From the NCBI GenBank assembly GCA_015709615.1, contig CP054179.1:1674001-1738000 (forward strand): DNA of 64,000 bases. The letters are read 5' to 3'. Positions 7,869-17,104 of this stretch are shown piece by piece (position 1 is the first letter of the stretch; each line of letters begins with the position of its first letter). The notes beneath the pieces are model-generated. The model was given only the letters and a program-made list of their open reading frames with translations, was not told the DNA's origin and ran no database searches. Source of the DNA: Gammaproteobacteria bacterium (GTDB lineage: Bacteria; Pseudomonadota; Gammaproteobacteria; Burkholderiales; Nitrosomonadaceae). Made by a program: the position numbers and the translations under genes.

Positions 7869-9080
7869 TTATGCAGCCTTAAACGGTATCACCTCTGCTC
7901 CGGCTTTCAGCTTATCCAGATAATCCGCCCATGCCTGCATCATGTGTGCCCTTGGTTCAAGGTACAGCGCATGGTTGTATGCCGCGCTTACTGCATCGCG
8001 TTGTGTATGTGCAAGCTGCAATTCGATATGGTCATGATTGAATCCTTGTTCGTGAAGGATCGTTGAAGCTACCCCCCGGAATCCGTGGCCGGTCATGCGG
8101 CCGTGATACCCCAACCGGTAGAGTGCGTAAAGAATCGTGTTATTGCTCATGGTCTTGCCGTCTCTGCGTTCGCTTGGGAATAACAACACGTCATCAGCCG
8201 CCAGTTTGTGGATTTCTTCCAGTACCGTTATTGCCTGGTTGCTCAAGGGTACGATGTGCGGGGTTTTCATCTTCATGCGTTCGGCTGGTATGCGCCATTC
8301 TTTCTTGATCAGGTCGATTTCATTCCATTGTGCGCCAATCAGTTCACCCGTGCGAACAAACGTTAACGCCATAAGCTGCAATGCAAGGCGGGTGAGTGGT
8401 TGCCCGTCATAACCATCGATATTGCGCAGCAATTCAGGTAATTCTCTCTCGCTCAACCGCTTGTGATTGGTTTTCTTGGCGGGCTTCAGTACATCGGAAG
8501 GTTTTATATCAGCCGCCGGATTACGTTCTGCCAACCCATGCGCCACGGCATAGCGCATAACCTGCCCGCACATCGTCAATACACGCTTGGCAATATCCAG
8601 CGCACCACGTGATTCAACCTTGCGCACCATCGCTATGAACTGGGCTGCGGTGATTTCATTCACGGGTTTATGACCAATGGCCGGGAATGCGTCCGCTTCC
8701 AGCCGCCGGATCGTGTAACCGGCGTGGCGTCCAGTCTTGTCATGCTTCCAGTGATTCCACCAAAGCCGGGCTACCGATTCAAAACTATTGGCGGCTGCAA
8801 TGGCTGCCTGCTGTTTTTCTTCCTTGCGGTTTTCTGAAGGGTCTATGCCTTGCGCCAGCAGTTCTTTCAGGCGTGCGTGTTGATTGCGTGCTTCTTTTAG
8901 TGAAACGTCAGGATATACGCCGATTGAAAGCATTTTGGGTGTGTCATTAAAACGGTATCGATACCGCCACCATTTCGCGCCAGAAGTTTTCACCAGTAAA
9001 GCCAGTCCGTGCCCGTCTGCTAGTGAATAATCCTTTTCTTTGGGCTTTGCCGCTTTGATGATTGAATCGGTCAGTTTCAT
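7869..9080 (-). CDS. P4-type tyrosine integrase
   Basis: 403 residues, typical length for the family. The N-terminal DUF4102 domain (MKLTDSIIKAAKPKEKDYSLADGHGLALLV) is followed by a SAM-like core-binding domain and the catalytic domain. Catalytic residues are recognisable: R in ALTFVRTGELIGA, H-x-x-R in GHGFRGVAS, H in LAHTQRDAV and Y in AAYNHALYL. It catalyses site-specific integration and excision. Its 5' end faces the 3' end of tRNA-Ser(CGA) about 200 bp away, the usual attachment target. The gene looks intact although the rest of the island is truncated. Confidence 0.95.
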   Translation of the reverse strand: MKLTDSIIKAAKPKEKDYSLADGHGLALLVKTSGAKWWRYRYRFNDTPKMLSIGVYPDVSLKEARNQHARLKELLAQGIDPSENRKEEKQQAAIAAANSFESVARLWWNHWKHDKTGRHAGYTIRRLEADAFPAIGHKPVNEITAAQFIAMVRKVESRGALDIAKRVLTMCGQVMRYAVAHGLAERNPAADIKPSDVLKPAKKTNHKRLSERELPELLRNIDGYDGQPLTRLALQLMALTFVRTGELIGAQWNEIDLIKKEWRIPAERMKMKTPHIVPLSNQAITVLEEIHKLAADDVLLFPSERRDGKTMSNNTILYALYRLGYHGRMTGHGFRGVASTILHEQGFNHDHIELQLAHTQRDAVSAAYNHALYLEPRAHMMQAWADYLDKLKAGAEVIPFKAA

Positions 9081-9115
9081 GTGAGTGCCTTTATCCTATT
9101 GGATTGCGCAAAAAT

Positions 9116-9183
9116 GTGAGTAACCTTTTTATGAGTATTATAGTTACTCACAAAGTTACACACAAATTCGGTGTGTTACTCAC
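9116..9183. repeat. GTTACTCAC repeats between integrase and tRNA-Ser
   Basis: A 9-bp motif occurs as GTGAGTAAC (9116-9124, inverted), GTTACTCAC (9143-9151), GTTACACAC (9155-9163, one change) and GTTACTCAC (9175-9183). The cluster lies upstream of the integrase start and beside the tRNA target, as expected for integrase arm-type or excisionase binding sites. Confidence 0.55.
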
Positions 9184-9214
9184 ATTTCACATGGTTGCCT
9201 ACGATTAACAAAAA

Positions 9215-9242
9215 ACCCGCTAAACTTAACATTTACGCGGGT
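9215..9242 (-). terminator. Rho-independent terminator downstream of tRNA-Ser
   Basis: On the minus strand ACCCGC pairs with GCGGGT and is followed by a run of six T. It lies about 37 bp beyond the tRNA-Ser 3' end and would end that transcript before the integrase gene. Confidence 0.7.
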
Positions 9243-9278
9243 CTTGTTGGCATTACTGGGTGTTAATTGGCGCATCTT

Positions 9279-9371
9279 TGGCGGAGAGGATGGGATTCGA
9301 ACCCATGTGCCAGGTTACCCTGACCATCTGATTTCGAGTCAGCGCCGTTATGACCGCTTCGGTACCTCTCC
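9279..9371 (-). tRNA. tRNA-Ser (CGA)
   Basis: 93-nt minus-strand tRNA with acceptor GGAGAGG/CCTCTCC, G discriminator and encoded CCA. The anticodon loop CTCGAAA gives anticodon CGA. A long variable arm (ATGGTCAGGGTAACCTGGCACAT region) is typical of class II serine tRNAs. Its 3' end faces the P4-type integrase and is the probable attachment site of the small island. I find no second copy of the tRNA 3' end left of the island. Confidence 0.96.
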
Positions 9372-9443
9372 GACTTTAAAATAATACACCCATTTGACTG
9401 ACTCAAAGTCAAATGGGCATTACAAATTATAACTTCACATGCT

Positions 9444-10289
9444 TTATGCGGCGACTGTCAAGGCAGCACGCATTTTTTGCAGTGCCTTGGCTTCAATTTG
9501 ACGGACACGCTCTGCGGATACGCCCAATTCATCAGCAAGATCATGCAGTGTTGCCGTATCTTTTTCCCTTAACCAGCGAGCTTCAATGATATGGCGGCTG
9601 CGATCGTCCAGGCATGCGAGCGATTGCTGCAATCCTTTCTCGCGTAAATGCGCGATTTGTTCGTTCTCCAGGATTTGCGACGGTTCTTCGCCATTAGTCA
9701 GGTAACTGATCGGACTGAATGTTTCATCTTCTTCATCCGATACGGGCTCCAATGCAATATCCGAGCCATTGAAGCGTTTTTCCATTTCGACCACTTCCTC
9801 GGACTTGACACCCAATTGCGCGGCCATCGCATCCACTTCCTGCGGATTCATCGTATCCAGTCCTTGTTTCATGCTACGCAAGTTGAAGAACAGTTTGCGC
9901 TGTTGCTTGGTGGTGGCTATTTTAACCAAACGCCAGTTACGCATGATGAATTCATGAATTTCCGCTTTGATCCAGTGCACGGCAAAGGACACCAAACGTA
10001 CACCACGCTCAGGGTCAAAACGCTTGACCGCTTTCATCAGACCGATATTGCCTTCCTGGATCAAGTCAGCTTGCGGAAGACCATATCCCTTGTAACCGCG
10101 CGCTATTGCGACCACAAACCGTAAATGCGACAGAATCAGTTGTTGCGCAGCCTCGATATCGCCATGATTCCACAGGCGCCGCGCCAAGCTGCTTTCTTCT
10201 TCTTGGGAAAGAATGGGGAAAGAATTAGCAGACTGAATATAACTTTCTAAACTTCCACCCATTGAAGGCAGTGTCAAAGCATTCGTCAT
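9444..10289 (-). CDS. rpoH: Heat-shock sigma factor RpoH (sigma-32)
   Basis: 281 residues, normal length. Sigma region 2 is clear (YKGYGLPQADLIQEGNIGLMKAVKRFDPERGVRLVSFAVHWIKAEIHEFI, about residues 65-115), with the RpoH-specific region around RNWRLVKIATTKQQRKLFFNLR. Region 4 has the helix-turn-helix LHDLADELGVSAERVRQIEAKALQKMR near the C-terminus. It directs RNA polymerase to heat-shock promoters. It follows ftsX on the same strand, the usual ftsYEX-rpoH neighbourhood of proteobacteria, with an intergenic region large enough for its own promoter. Confidence 0.97.
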   Translation of the reverse strand: MTNALTLPSMGGSLESYIQSANSFPILSQEEESSLARRLWNHGDIEAAQQLILSHLRFVVAIARGYKGYGLPQADLIQEGNIGLMKAVKRFDPERGVRLVSFAVHWIKAEIHEFIMRNWRLVKIATTKQQRKLFFNLRSMKQGLDTMNPQEVDAMAAQLGVKSEEVVEMEKRFNGSDIALEPVSDEEDETFSPISYLTNGEEPSQILENEQIAHLREKGLQQSLACLDDRSRHIIEARWLREKDTATLHDLADELGVSAERVRQIEAKALQKMRAALTVAA

Positions 10290-10406
10290 TGTAATAATCT
10301 CCTGATTAAGATTTTCGCCCAGTTTTTATCTTTCAAACTGGCAGTATTCTAGCACTCCCACAATGAGAGTGCCAAATATTTGGAAAGTTCGCTATGGGGA
10401 TTCTGC

Positions 10407-11318
10407 TTATTTAGGTTCGATCTGCCAAAGATGGCTCGCAACCGAGATACGCGCGCCCAGCCACCCCAGCCAGCCGGAAAACAGCAGCAAACTAATACTG
10501 TCTGCCGTAGTAAGAGGCTGCAACTGCAAATCAATGGCGTAAAGTTGTGACAGCACAACGAGTCGTTCATTGAAGGTACGAATGGCCAGCGCCATGATAA
10601 GCCATGCCGTAGCGCCTCCCGCCAATCCTTGCAGTGCGCCGAAATAAAGGAAGGGCCGCCGGATAAAGCTGTCGGTCGCGCCGATGAGTTTGGATAATTC
10701 GATTTCATCCCGCTTGGTGAGAATTTGCAGGCGAATGGTGTTGAACATGATCGCGATAATCGCGATGCTCAACAGCGTTGCCAGCATCAGCACGGCAAAG
10801 CGCCCGAGCTCGAGTAATGCGTTCAAGTGCTCGATCCAAGCGGAATCGAATTGCACATGTTCGATTTCCGACCAGTCTTGCAAGGCCAAGCGCAACTGTT
10901 CCAGAGCTTCAGTGGTGTTTTCCTGGGTATGGATAACAAAGGCATCCGGCAGCGGGTTGCGCGCCAGACTTGCAGCGATATCGGTAAGTCCGGTGCTTTG
11001 TTGCAACTGCTGCAGTGCAGCATCTTTCGGAATAAACTGAATGGTCAGGATTTGCGGGTTTTCTTCCAGGCGCTGATTGACTTTTTCGATACTATCCTGC
11101 GTCGTATCCAGCTTAAGAAACAAACTCATCTGCGGAGAACCCGCCGTTTGCCCGGAAAAAGCTTGCAGGTTTTGCATCAGTACATAAATGCCTGCCGGCA
11201 GGCTGAGCGCAATCCCCATTACGATAATGCTGAGCAAGCTTGTGAGCGGTGTTGCAATCAGCCGTTTGAGCGTGAGAAAAAATACAAACCCATGTTGTGT
11301 CAGCCATGCGCGTATCAT
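10407..11318 (-). CDS. ftsX: Cell division protein FtsX
   Basis: 303 residues. Inner-membrane partner of FtsE in the divisome, coupling to periplasmic amidase activation. One transmembrane helix lies near residues 22-44 and three in the C-terminal FtsX domain (about 170-295), separated by a periplasmic domain that carries the ECD-like section SPQMSLFLKLDTTQDSIEKV. The start overlaps the ftsE stop by 4 bp (ATGA), indicating translational coupling. Confidence 0.96.
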   Translation of the reverse strand: MIRAWLTQHGFVFFLTLKRLIATPLTSLLSIIVMGIALSLPAGIYVLMQNLQAFSGQTAGSPQMSLFLKLDTTQDSIEKVNQRLEENPQILTIQFIPKDAALQQLQQSTGLTDIAASLARNPLPDAFVIHTQENTTEALEQLRLALQDWSEIEHVQFDSAWIEHLNALLELGRFAVLMLATLLSIAIIAIMFNTIRLQILTKRDEIELSKLIGATDSFIRRPFLYFGALQGLAGGATAWLIMALAIRTFNERLVVLSQLYAIDLQLQPLTTADSISLLLFSGWLGWLGARISVASHLWQIEPK

Positions 11319-11968
11319 GCCGCCAGTTTTCCTTGTTTCAGTGACAGAATGCGATGCTGCGTATCTTCCAATAGCGAAGCATCATGCGTTGCGATCAACA
11401 CCGTCACGCCCACCTGATTGAACGACGTAAACAAAGCCATGATATCCCGGGCGTATTCCACGTCCAGATTGCCGGTCGGCTCATCGGCGATCAGAATAGC
11501 CGGACGATGAACCACCGCGCGTGCAATGCAGAGCCGCTGTCTTTCTCCGCCCGATAACGCAATCGGCATGGCTTTTTCTTTTTTTAACAGACCCACTTTA
11601 TCCAATGCGGCACGGACACGGGCAGCCACCGTATTGTGATCGAAATTGCTGATTTGCAGCGGCAGCAAGACATTATCGAATACAGTGCGATCGAACAGCA
11701 ACTTGTGATCCTGAAAGATGAAGCCGATTTTGCGGCGCAGATACGGAATAGCCGCCGGTTTGAGCTGGGCGATATTCTGCCCGCTGATCGTGATGACACC
11801 GGAAGTCGGCCGTTCGATCGCCGCTATGAGTTTCAATAACGTGCTTTTACCCGCGCCCGAGTGACCAGTCAGAAACACCATTTCGCCGGATGCTACTGAC
11901 AAATCAACGTTATTCAGCGCCACATAGCCGTCGGGATAGCGTTTCGAGACATTCTTGAAAGTGATCAT
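11315..11968 (-). CDS. ftsE: Cell division ATP-binding protein FtsE
   Basis: ABC ATPase partner of FtsX. Visible are Walker A GHSGAGKST, the signature LSGGERQRLCIARA, Walker B AILIADEPTGNLD and the H-loop ATHD. I place the start at the ATG giving MITFKNVSKRYPDG, which matches the usual FtsE N-terminus and lies 12 bp after the ftsY stop. A TTG five codons earlier (11983) overlapping ftsY is the alternative. It is part of a tight ftsY-ftsE-ftsX run. Confidence 0.95.
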   Translation of the reverse strand: MITFKNVSKRYPDGYVALNNVDLSVASGEMVFLTGHSGAGKSTLLKLIAAIERPTSGVITISGQNIAQLKPAAIPYLRRKIGFIFQDHKLLFDRTVFDNVLLPLQISNFDHNTVAARVRAALDKVGLLKKEKAMPIALSGGERQRLCIARAVVHRPAILIADEPTGNLDVEYARDIMALFTSFNQVGVTVLIATHDASLLEDTQHRILSLKQGKLAA

Positions 11969-11979
11969 ATCAGTGACGT

Positions 11980-13035
11980 TCAATCAAACAGCGCATCAAC
12001 AAACTGTCTGGCATCAAACGGCCGTAAGTCATCCACCCCCTCACCGACGCCGATAAAGCGCAATGCCGGGGGATTTTCCGGATATTGCCCGGCAATCGCA
12101 GCCACCACACCGCCCTTGGCGGTTCCATCCAGCTTGGTCAAGATCAGGCCGGTAACATCCAGCGCCTCATCAAACGCTTTCACTTGCGCGATGGCATTTT
12201 GCCCCGTATTGGCATCGAGCACCAGTAGCACTTCGTGTGGCGCATCGGGCATGGCTTTGGTAATGACGCGTTTTACCTTCTTGATTTCTTCCATCAAATG
12301 CAGTTGCGTTGTCAACCGTCCGGCGGTATCCGCCAGTACGATATCGATGCCACGCGCCTTGGCCGAATTGACTGCATCAAAAATCACCGCTGCGGGATCG
12401 CTTTTTTTGTCCGGATCGTTATCCGGGGCGATGACCGTGACGTTGTTGCGTTCCCCCCAGGCGATCAATTGCTCGCGTGCCGCCGCGCGGAAAGTGTCGC
12501 CGGCAGCCAGCAATACCGATTTGCCTTGTCCTTGAAAATATTTGGCCAGTTTACCGATCGACGTGGTTTTCCCCACGCCATTGACGCCGGTGATCATGAT
12601 GACAAACGGTTTGTGCGTCGTGGTATCCAACGGCTGCACCAGCGGCTCCAGCATGGCGGCGAGCAGCTCTTTCAGCGCTTCTTTCAATTGCGCCGAGTCG
12701 GTTAAGGCGTCGCGTTTGACCTGTTTGCGGAGATTTTCAAGCAACTGCTGCGTGGCGCTCACACCGATGTCGGAGGTCAGTAAAACGGTCTCCAATTCTT
12801 CATACAACGCCTCGTCGATTTTGCCGCCGCCGAACAAACCCGACAGCTGTTTGCTCAGATTCTGCCGGGTGCGCGCCAGTCCCAGCTTGAGTTTGGCGGC
12901 AAAGCTTATCGGCTCTTCCGGTTTGGCTTCGGCTTCGACTTCGACTTCAGCTTCGGCTTGTGCATCGGCGTCGAGTGAAACCGGTGTTCCTGCGGATTCC
13001 GCGGGATCCTTTTTGGATTTAAAAAAACTGAACAT
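11980..13035 (-). CDS. ftsY: Signal recognition particle receptor FtsY
   Basis: 351 residues. Receptor GTPase that docks SRP-ribosome complexes to the inner membrane. The acidic N-terminal A region (repeated E/A residues, about 15-45) leads into the NG domain: a helical N domain, then G1 GVNGVGKTTSIGKLA, G3 DTAGR, G4 TKLD and the closing GVGEGVDDLRPF. It is divergent from the M16 protease gene at 13119, so 13036-13118 carries both promoters. Confidence 0.97.
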   Translation of the reverse strand: MFSFFKSKKDPAESAGTPVSLDADAQAEAEVEVEAEAKPEEPISFAAKLKLGLARTRQNLSKQLSGLFGGGKIDEALYEELETVLLTSDIGVSATQQLLENLRKQVKRDALTDSAQLKEALKELLAAMLEPLVQPLDTTTHKPFVIMITGVNGVGKTTSIGKLAKYFQGQGKSVLLAAGDTFRAAAREQLIAWGERNNVTVIAPDNDPDKKSDPAAVIFDAVNSAKARGIDIVLADTAGRLTTQLHLMEEIKKVKRVITKAMPDAPHEVLLVLDANTGQNAIAQVKAFDEALDVTGLILTKLDGTAKGGVVAAIAGQYPENPPALRFIGVGEGVDDLRPFDARQFVDALFD

Positions 13036-13118
13036 TCTGGTAGGCTCTTCTACTGATATACATCGAAAATTCTCAAAGTCTAATTTTATTCTGTTTACTT
13101 ACATTTTGGTTGGTAAAA

Positions 13119-14519
13119 ATGAAACCTGATGATTGTTTTACGTTGCTTCGCCTTTTCTCATTTTCCGCATTGTTTGCCGCAGCCGTGCTGATTTCATCTC
13201 CGGCGACTGCCAATCCGCATGAATATTTGCTCGATAATGGCCTGAGATTGATTGTTAAGCAGGATCACCGCTCACCGGTCGTGGTGACGCAAATCTGGTA
13301 CAAAGCGGGCAGCATCGATGAGGTCAACGGCGCTACCGGCGTGGCGCATGTGCTGGAGCATATGATGTTCAAAGGTACGGAGAAAGTTCCGGGCGGAGAA
13401 TTTTCCAAGCGGATCGCAGCCGCGGGTGGACGGGAAAACGCTTTTACCAGTTACGATTACACCGCCTATTACCAACAACTGCATAAAGACCATCTGCCGA
13501 TGGCGATGGAACTGGAAGCCGACCGGATGCGCAACCTGATTCTGACCGAGGAAGAGTTTGCGAAAGAAATCAAAGTGGTGATGGAAGAACGGCGGTTGCG
13601 CACCGAAGATCAGGCACGTTCCTTACTGTATGAAAAAATGATGGCGGTCGCGTATCAATCGCACCCGTACAAAAATCCCATCATCGGCTGGATGAACGAT
13701 CTGGAGAATATGACGGTTGCAGATGCGCGTGAATGGTATGACCGCTGGTACGCGCCCAATAACGCAATTTTGGTTATTGTCGGTGATGTCGATACCAATG
13801 AAGTATTCAGACTGGCACAAAAAAACTACGGCACTATTCCTAAACATACTTTATTGCCGATCAACGCCCGCAAACCCCAAACCGAACCGCCGCAAACCGG
13901 CACCAAACGCATCATCGTCAAAGCGCCGGCAGAGTTGCCCTACCTCATGATGGGCTATCATACGCCCACCATTAAAAACATCATGGAAGACTGGGAGCCG
14001 TATGCGCTAGAAATATTGGAAGGCGTACTGGATGGCCATGCATCGGCCAGACTGAACAAAAATCTGGTACGGGAAAGCCAGGTCGCCAATTCGGCCAATG
14101 CCGGTTATAGCGCGATAGCACGCGGCCCAAGCATGTTCTTTCTGAGCGCGGTGCCGCGTGCCGGCAAAACGATCACCGAACTGGAGCAAGCACTGCGAAA
14201 AGAAATTGAAAAAATCGTCAAAGACGGCGTTACCGAGGAAGAACTGTCGCGAGTCAAAGCGCAAGTTATCGCCGGCCATGTGTATCAGCGCGATTCCATT
14301 TTTTCCCAGGCGATGCAACTGGGCAGGCTGGAGAGCACCGGGCTATCTTACCGCGACATCGATGTCATCCTGGAAAAGTTAAAAGCAGTTACCGCAGCGC
14401 AAATACGCGACGTAGCGAAAAAATATTTCAACGACGACAGCCTGACGGTGGCCGTACTGGATCCGCAGCCGCTGGAACAAAAAACACCGGTGAAAGCGCC
14501 GAGCGGTTTAAGACACTGA
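13119..14519 (+). CDS. M16 (pitrilysin) family zinc protease
   Basis: 466 residues with a signal peptide (hydrophobic LFSFSALFAAAVLISSPATA), so periplasmic. The inverted zinc motif HxxEH is present as HVLEHMMFKG at about residues 72-81, with the distal glutamate region EFAKEIKVVMEERR. The C-terminal M16_C domain follows. The length fits the catalytic subunit of single-domain bacterial M16 proteases. These often occur with an inactive second M16 gene, which is absent here. I prefer the ATG at 13119 over the TTG at 13110 because the signal peptide then starts normally. Confidence 0.92.
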   Translation: MKPDDCFTLLRLFSFSALFAAAVLISSPATANPHEYLLDNGLRLIVKQDHRSPVVVTQIWYKAGSIDEVNGATGVAHVLEHMMFKGTEKVPGGEFSKRIAAAGGRENAFTSYDYTAYYQQLHKDHLPMAMELEADRMRNLILTEEEFAKEIKVVMEERRLRTEDQARSLLYEKMMAVAYQSHPYKNPIIGWMNDLENMTVADAREWYDRWYAPNNAILVIVGDVDTNEVFRLAQKNYGTIPKHTLLPINARKPQTEPPQTGTKRIIVKAPAELPYLMMGYHTPTIKNIMEDWEPYALEILEGVLDGHASARLNKNLVRESQVANSANAGYSAIARGPSMFFLSAVPRAGKTITELEQALRKEIEKIVKDGVTEEELSRVKAQVIAGHVYQRDSIFSQAMQLGRLESTGLSYRDIDVILEKLKAVTAAQIRDVAKKYFNDDSLTVAVLDPQPLEQKTPVKAPSGLRH

Positions 14520-14630
14520 GCCGGTTAAATCGAGTGGAAATATCAGAATGCTGACAGACGCATTGGAAATTAGCGAAAAGCCGAGCGGCTGTCAGCGTGA
14601 AACCGAAAATTATTGACTTTCTAAACACCT

Positions 14631-15023
14631 TTATTTTTTCGTGCCGTCATGGGTATGGGTATGCCCATCATCGCCGTGTTTACACATACGATCCATCATG
14701 CGATGCATTTCCGATTGATCGATAAAACCGTCCTTATTGACATCTTTTTTGTCAAACATGGCTTCATGATGCTTCAAGAACTCTTCCTTGCTGATTTTGC
14801 CATCCTTGTTCGTATCGACGGACGCCATGTGTTCGCATTCGTGACCGTGAGAGCCGTGCTGATCGCCGGATTTCGCATCCCCATGACTATGACCGGATGC
14901 GTGTCCGCTTTGATGCTGATGTCCGCCTTGTGTGGCATCGGCGGCCATCGCTGTTATTGCGCTTCCTGAGAGTAAGAAAACCGTTACAACAGTCATAGAA
15001 AGCGCATTTCTTTTAAGGCTCAT
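14631..15023 (-). CDS. Exported His-rich EF-hand protein
   Basis: 130 residues with a signal peptide (LSMTVVTVFLLSGSAITAMAA). A His/Gly/Ser-rich stretch (residues 32-68) suggests transition-metal binding, then two canonical EF-hand loops follow (DTNKDGKISKEE and DVNKDGFIDQSE), which predict Ca2+ binding. The C-terminus is again His-rich. It is probably a periplasmic metal-binding or buffering protein; no enzyme signature. It is convergent with the M16 gene. Confidence 0.82.
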   Translation of the reverse strand: MSLKRNALSMTVVTVFLLSGSAITAMAADATQGGHQHQSGHASGHSHGDAKSGDQHGSHGHECEHMASVDTNKDGKISKEEFLKHHEAMFDKKDVNKDGFIDQSEMHRMMDRMCKHGDDGHTHTHDGTKK

Positions 15024-15156
15024 CTTGTTTCTCCTAAGTGTGGGATGGTTGTGAACGAAAGATCAAAATTTCCTTTCCGGCTTTTAGAAACGACCCCGCT
15101 TGGAAAGTTCGGCAGGTAATGGCAACATTTCCCGAAGCATGGTACTTATCGTTGTT

Positions 15157-15702
15157 TCAAGCAACGATAAAGTGCTGACGGTAATACTTCAATTCATTGA
15201 TGGAATCATAAATATCCGCCAATGCCTCATGCTTGCTTTCTTTCGTCAGTCCGTTGACTATCTCCGGTTTCCAGCGCTTGACCAGTTCCTTCAAAGTGCT
15301 GACATCAAGGTTGCGATAATGAAAATAGGCTTCCAATTGCGGCATCGTGCGCACCATGAAGCGCCGGTCCTGGCAGATGGAATTGCCGCACATCGGCGAT
15401 GCGCCGGGCGGCACATGCAGTTTCAAGAACTCGATTAATTGCGCCTCCACTTCCGCTTCGCTATTGCGCGAGGCTTTCACCTTGCCGATCAGGCCGGATT
15501 TGGAATGCGTCGATTGATTCCATTTATCCATACCGTTCAGCACCTCATCCGGCTGGTGCACAACCAGAACCGGACCTTCGGCTATGGTATTGAGCTGCGA
15601 ATCAGTGATAACCAAAGCAACTTCAATGATGCGGTCGGTATCGGGATTGAGTCCGGTCATTTCCATATCGACCCAGATGAGGTTATTGTTATCTTGTGCC
15701 AT
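15157..15702 (-). CDS. orn: Oligoribonuclease
   Basis: 181 residues, normal length. DEDDh 3'-5' exoribonuclease that degrades 2-5-nt RNA and pGpG. Exo motif I is WVDMEMTGLNPDTDRIIEVA at residues 10-29, motif II is around MCGNSICQDRRF, and motif III is HEALADIYDSINEL. It also completes c-di-GMP breakdown, relevant because an HD-GYP protein is encoded in the island. Divergent from the M48 protease gene. Confidence 0.96.
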   Translation of the reverse strand: MAQDNNNLIWVDMEMTGLNPDTDRIIEVALVITDSQLNTIAEGPVLVVHQPDEVLNGMDKWNQSTHSKSGLIGKVKASRNSEAEVEAQLIEFLKLHVPPGASPMCGNSICQDRRFMVRTMPQLEAYFHYRNLDVSTLKELVKRWKPEIVNGLTKESKHEALADIYDSINELKYYRQHFIVA

Positions 15703-15847
15703 AATGGTTTCGATTTTTTTGAATGTAATGCGCTTAATTGTGTCATATCGCCGTTAGTCCGTCACTTTTAAACAAATGCGGTTTATTTTGTGACGATCAC
15801 TTAATGTGCCACGTGAATTTAAACTTTCAAACTCAAGATAATTGATT

Positions 15848-17104
15848 ATGCAAACATTTACATTGATTTTTCTGATTGCACTGCTGCTCACGACGGCAAC
15901 CCAGATCTGGCTGGCCGTGCGGCATATCCGCTATGTACGTGCGCATCAAGACAGAGTGCCGGAAGAATTTTCCGGCCAGATCAGTTTGAACGATCACCGC
16001 AAGGCCGCGGATTATACCTGCGCCAAAACGCGCGCGGGTTATCCGGGCATTTTGCTGCATGTCGTGTTATTGCTGGCCTTTACACTGGGCGGCGGTTTGA
16101 GTGCCTTGAGCGTTTTTTGGGCCGGCTGGCTGAACGATCCTTTGCTGCATGGCATGGCGCTGATCATCAGTGCATTTTTGCTGATGAGCTTGGCCGAACT
16201 GCCGTTGAGCTACTACCGCACGTTTGTAATCGAAGAGCAATACGGTTTCAATAAAATGACACCCGCGATGTTTTTCGCCGATCTGGTCAAGCAAGCCGCG
16301 CTCGGTTTGTTGCTGGGCGCTCCGCTACTGTTTTGTGTGCTGTGGCTGATGGAAAAAATGGGCGAAAGCTGGTGGCTATACGCGTGGTTTGCTTGGATCG
16401 CGTTCAATTTGTTCGTCCTGGCAATTTTCCCAACCTGGATCGCACCGCTGTTTAACAAATTTACCCCACTGGAAGACGCCACGCTTAAAACGCGCATTGA
16501 GCAATTGATGAGCAAGTGCGGTTTTAAAGCCAGCGGCTTGTTCGTCATGGATGGATCGCGCCGCAGCAATCACGGCAATGCGTATTTCACCGGTTTCGGC
16601 AAAACCAAGCGCATCGTTTTTTTCGATACGCTACTGGCGCGGCTCAATCCAAGCGAAATCGAAGCGGTGCTGGCGCATGAACTGGGGCATTTCAAGCATC
16701 GCCATGTCATCAAGCGCATCGTGGTATCGTTTGCGATGAGTTTGGCATTTTTATGGTTGCTGGGTTATTTGATGCAGCAAAGCTGGTTTTACCAAGGTCT
16801 GGGCGTGAACGTTGCAGCCGTGCCGTCAACAGCAATGGCATTGCTGCTGTTTTTCCTGGTGATGCCGGTATTTACTTTCCTGCTGCATCCGATTTCCAGT
16901 CTTTATTCACGCAAGCACGAGTTTGAAGCCGATGCCTATGCAGCGCAAAATTCTTCCGCCGACGATCTGGTGCGCGCGCTGGTCAAGCTGTATCAGGACA
17001 ACGCGGCAACGCTGACACCGGATCCCCTGCATTCGGCTTTTTACGATTCACATCCGCCCGCGTCGATCCGTGTGGCGCACTTACAAAGTCAGGGGCAAGC
17101 ATGA
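15848..17104 (+). CDS. M48 family (Ste24-type) membrane zinc metalloprotease
   Basis: 419 residues. Several transmembrane helices in the N-terminal CAAX-protease-like region (Peptidase_M48_N, about 1-200) are followed by the catalytic HExxH, seen as LAHELGHFKHRHV at about residue 275, and a distal Glu in SRKHEFEADAYA. Ste24-type proteases cleave membrane-associated or misfolded substrates; the bacterial substrate is unknown. An upstream TTG at 15842 is possible but the ATG at 15848 is preferred. It overlaps phhB by 4 bp. Confidence 0.92.
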   Translation: MQTFTLIFLIALLLTTATQIWLAVRHIRYVRAHQDRVPEEFSGQISLNDHRKAADYTCAKTRAGYPGILLHVVLLLAFTLGGGLSALSVFWAGWLNDPLLHGMALIISAFLLMSLAELPLSYYRTFVIEEQYGFNKMTPAMFFADLVKQAALGLLLGAPLLFCVLWLMEKMGESWWLYAWFAWIAFNLFVLAIFPTWIAPLFNKFTPLEDATLKTRIEQLMSKCGFKASGLFVMDGSRRSNHGNAYFTGFGKTKRIVFFDTLLARLNPSEIEAVLAHELGHFKHRHVIKRIVVSFAMSLAFLWLLGYLMQQSWFYQGLGVNVAAVPSTAMALLLFFLVMPVFTFLLHPISSLYSRKHEFEADAYAAQNSSADDLVRALVKLYQDNAATLTPDPLHSAFYDSHPPASIRVAHLQSQGQA

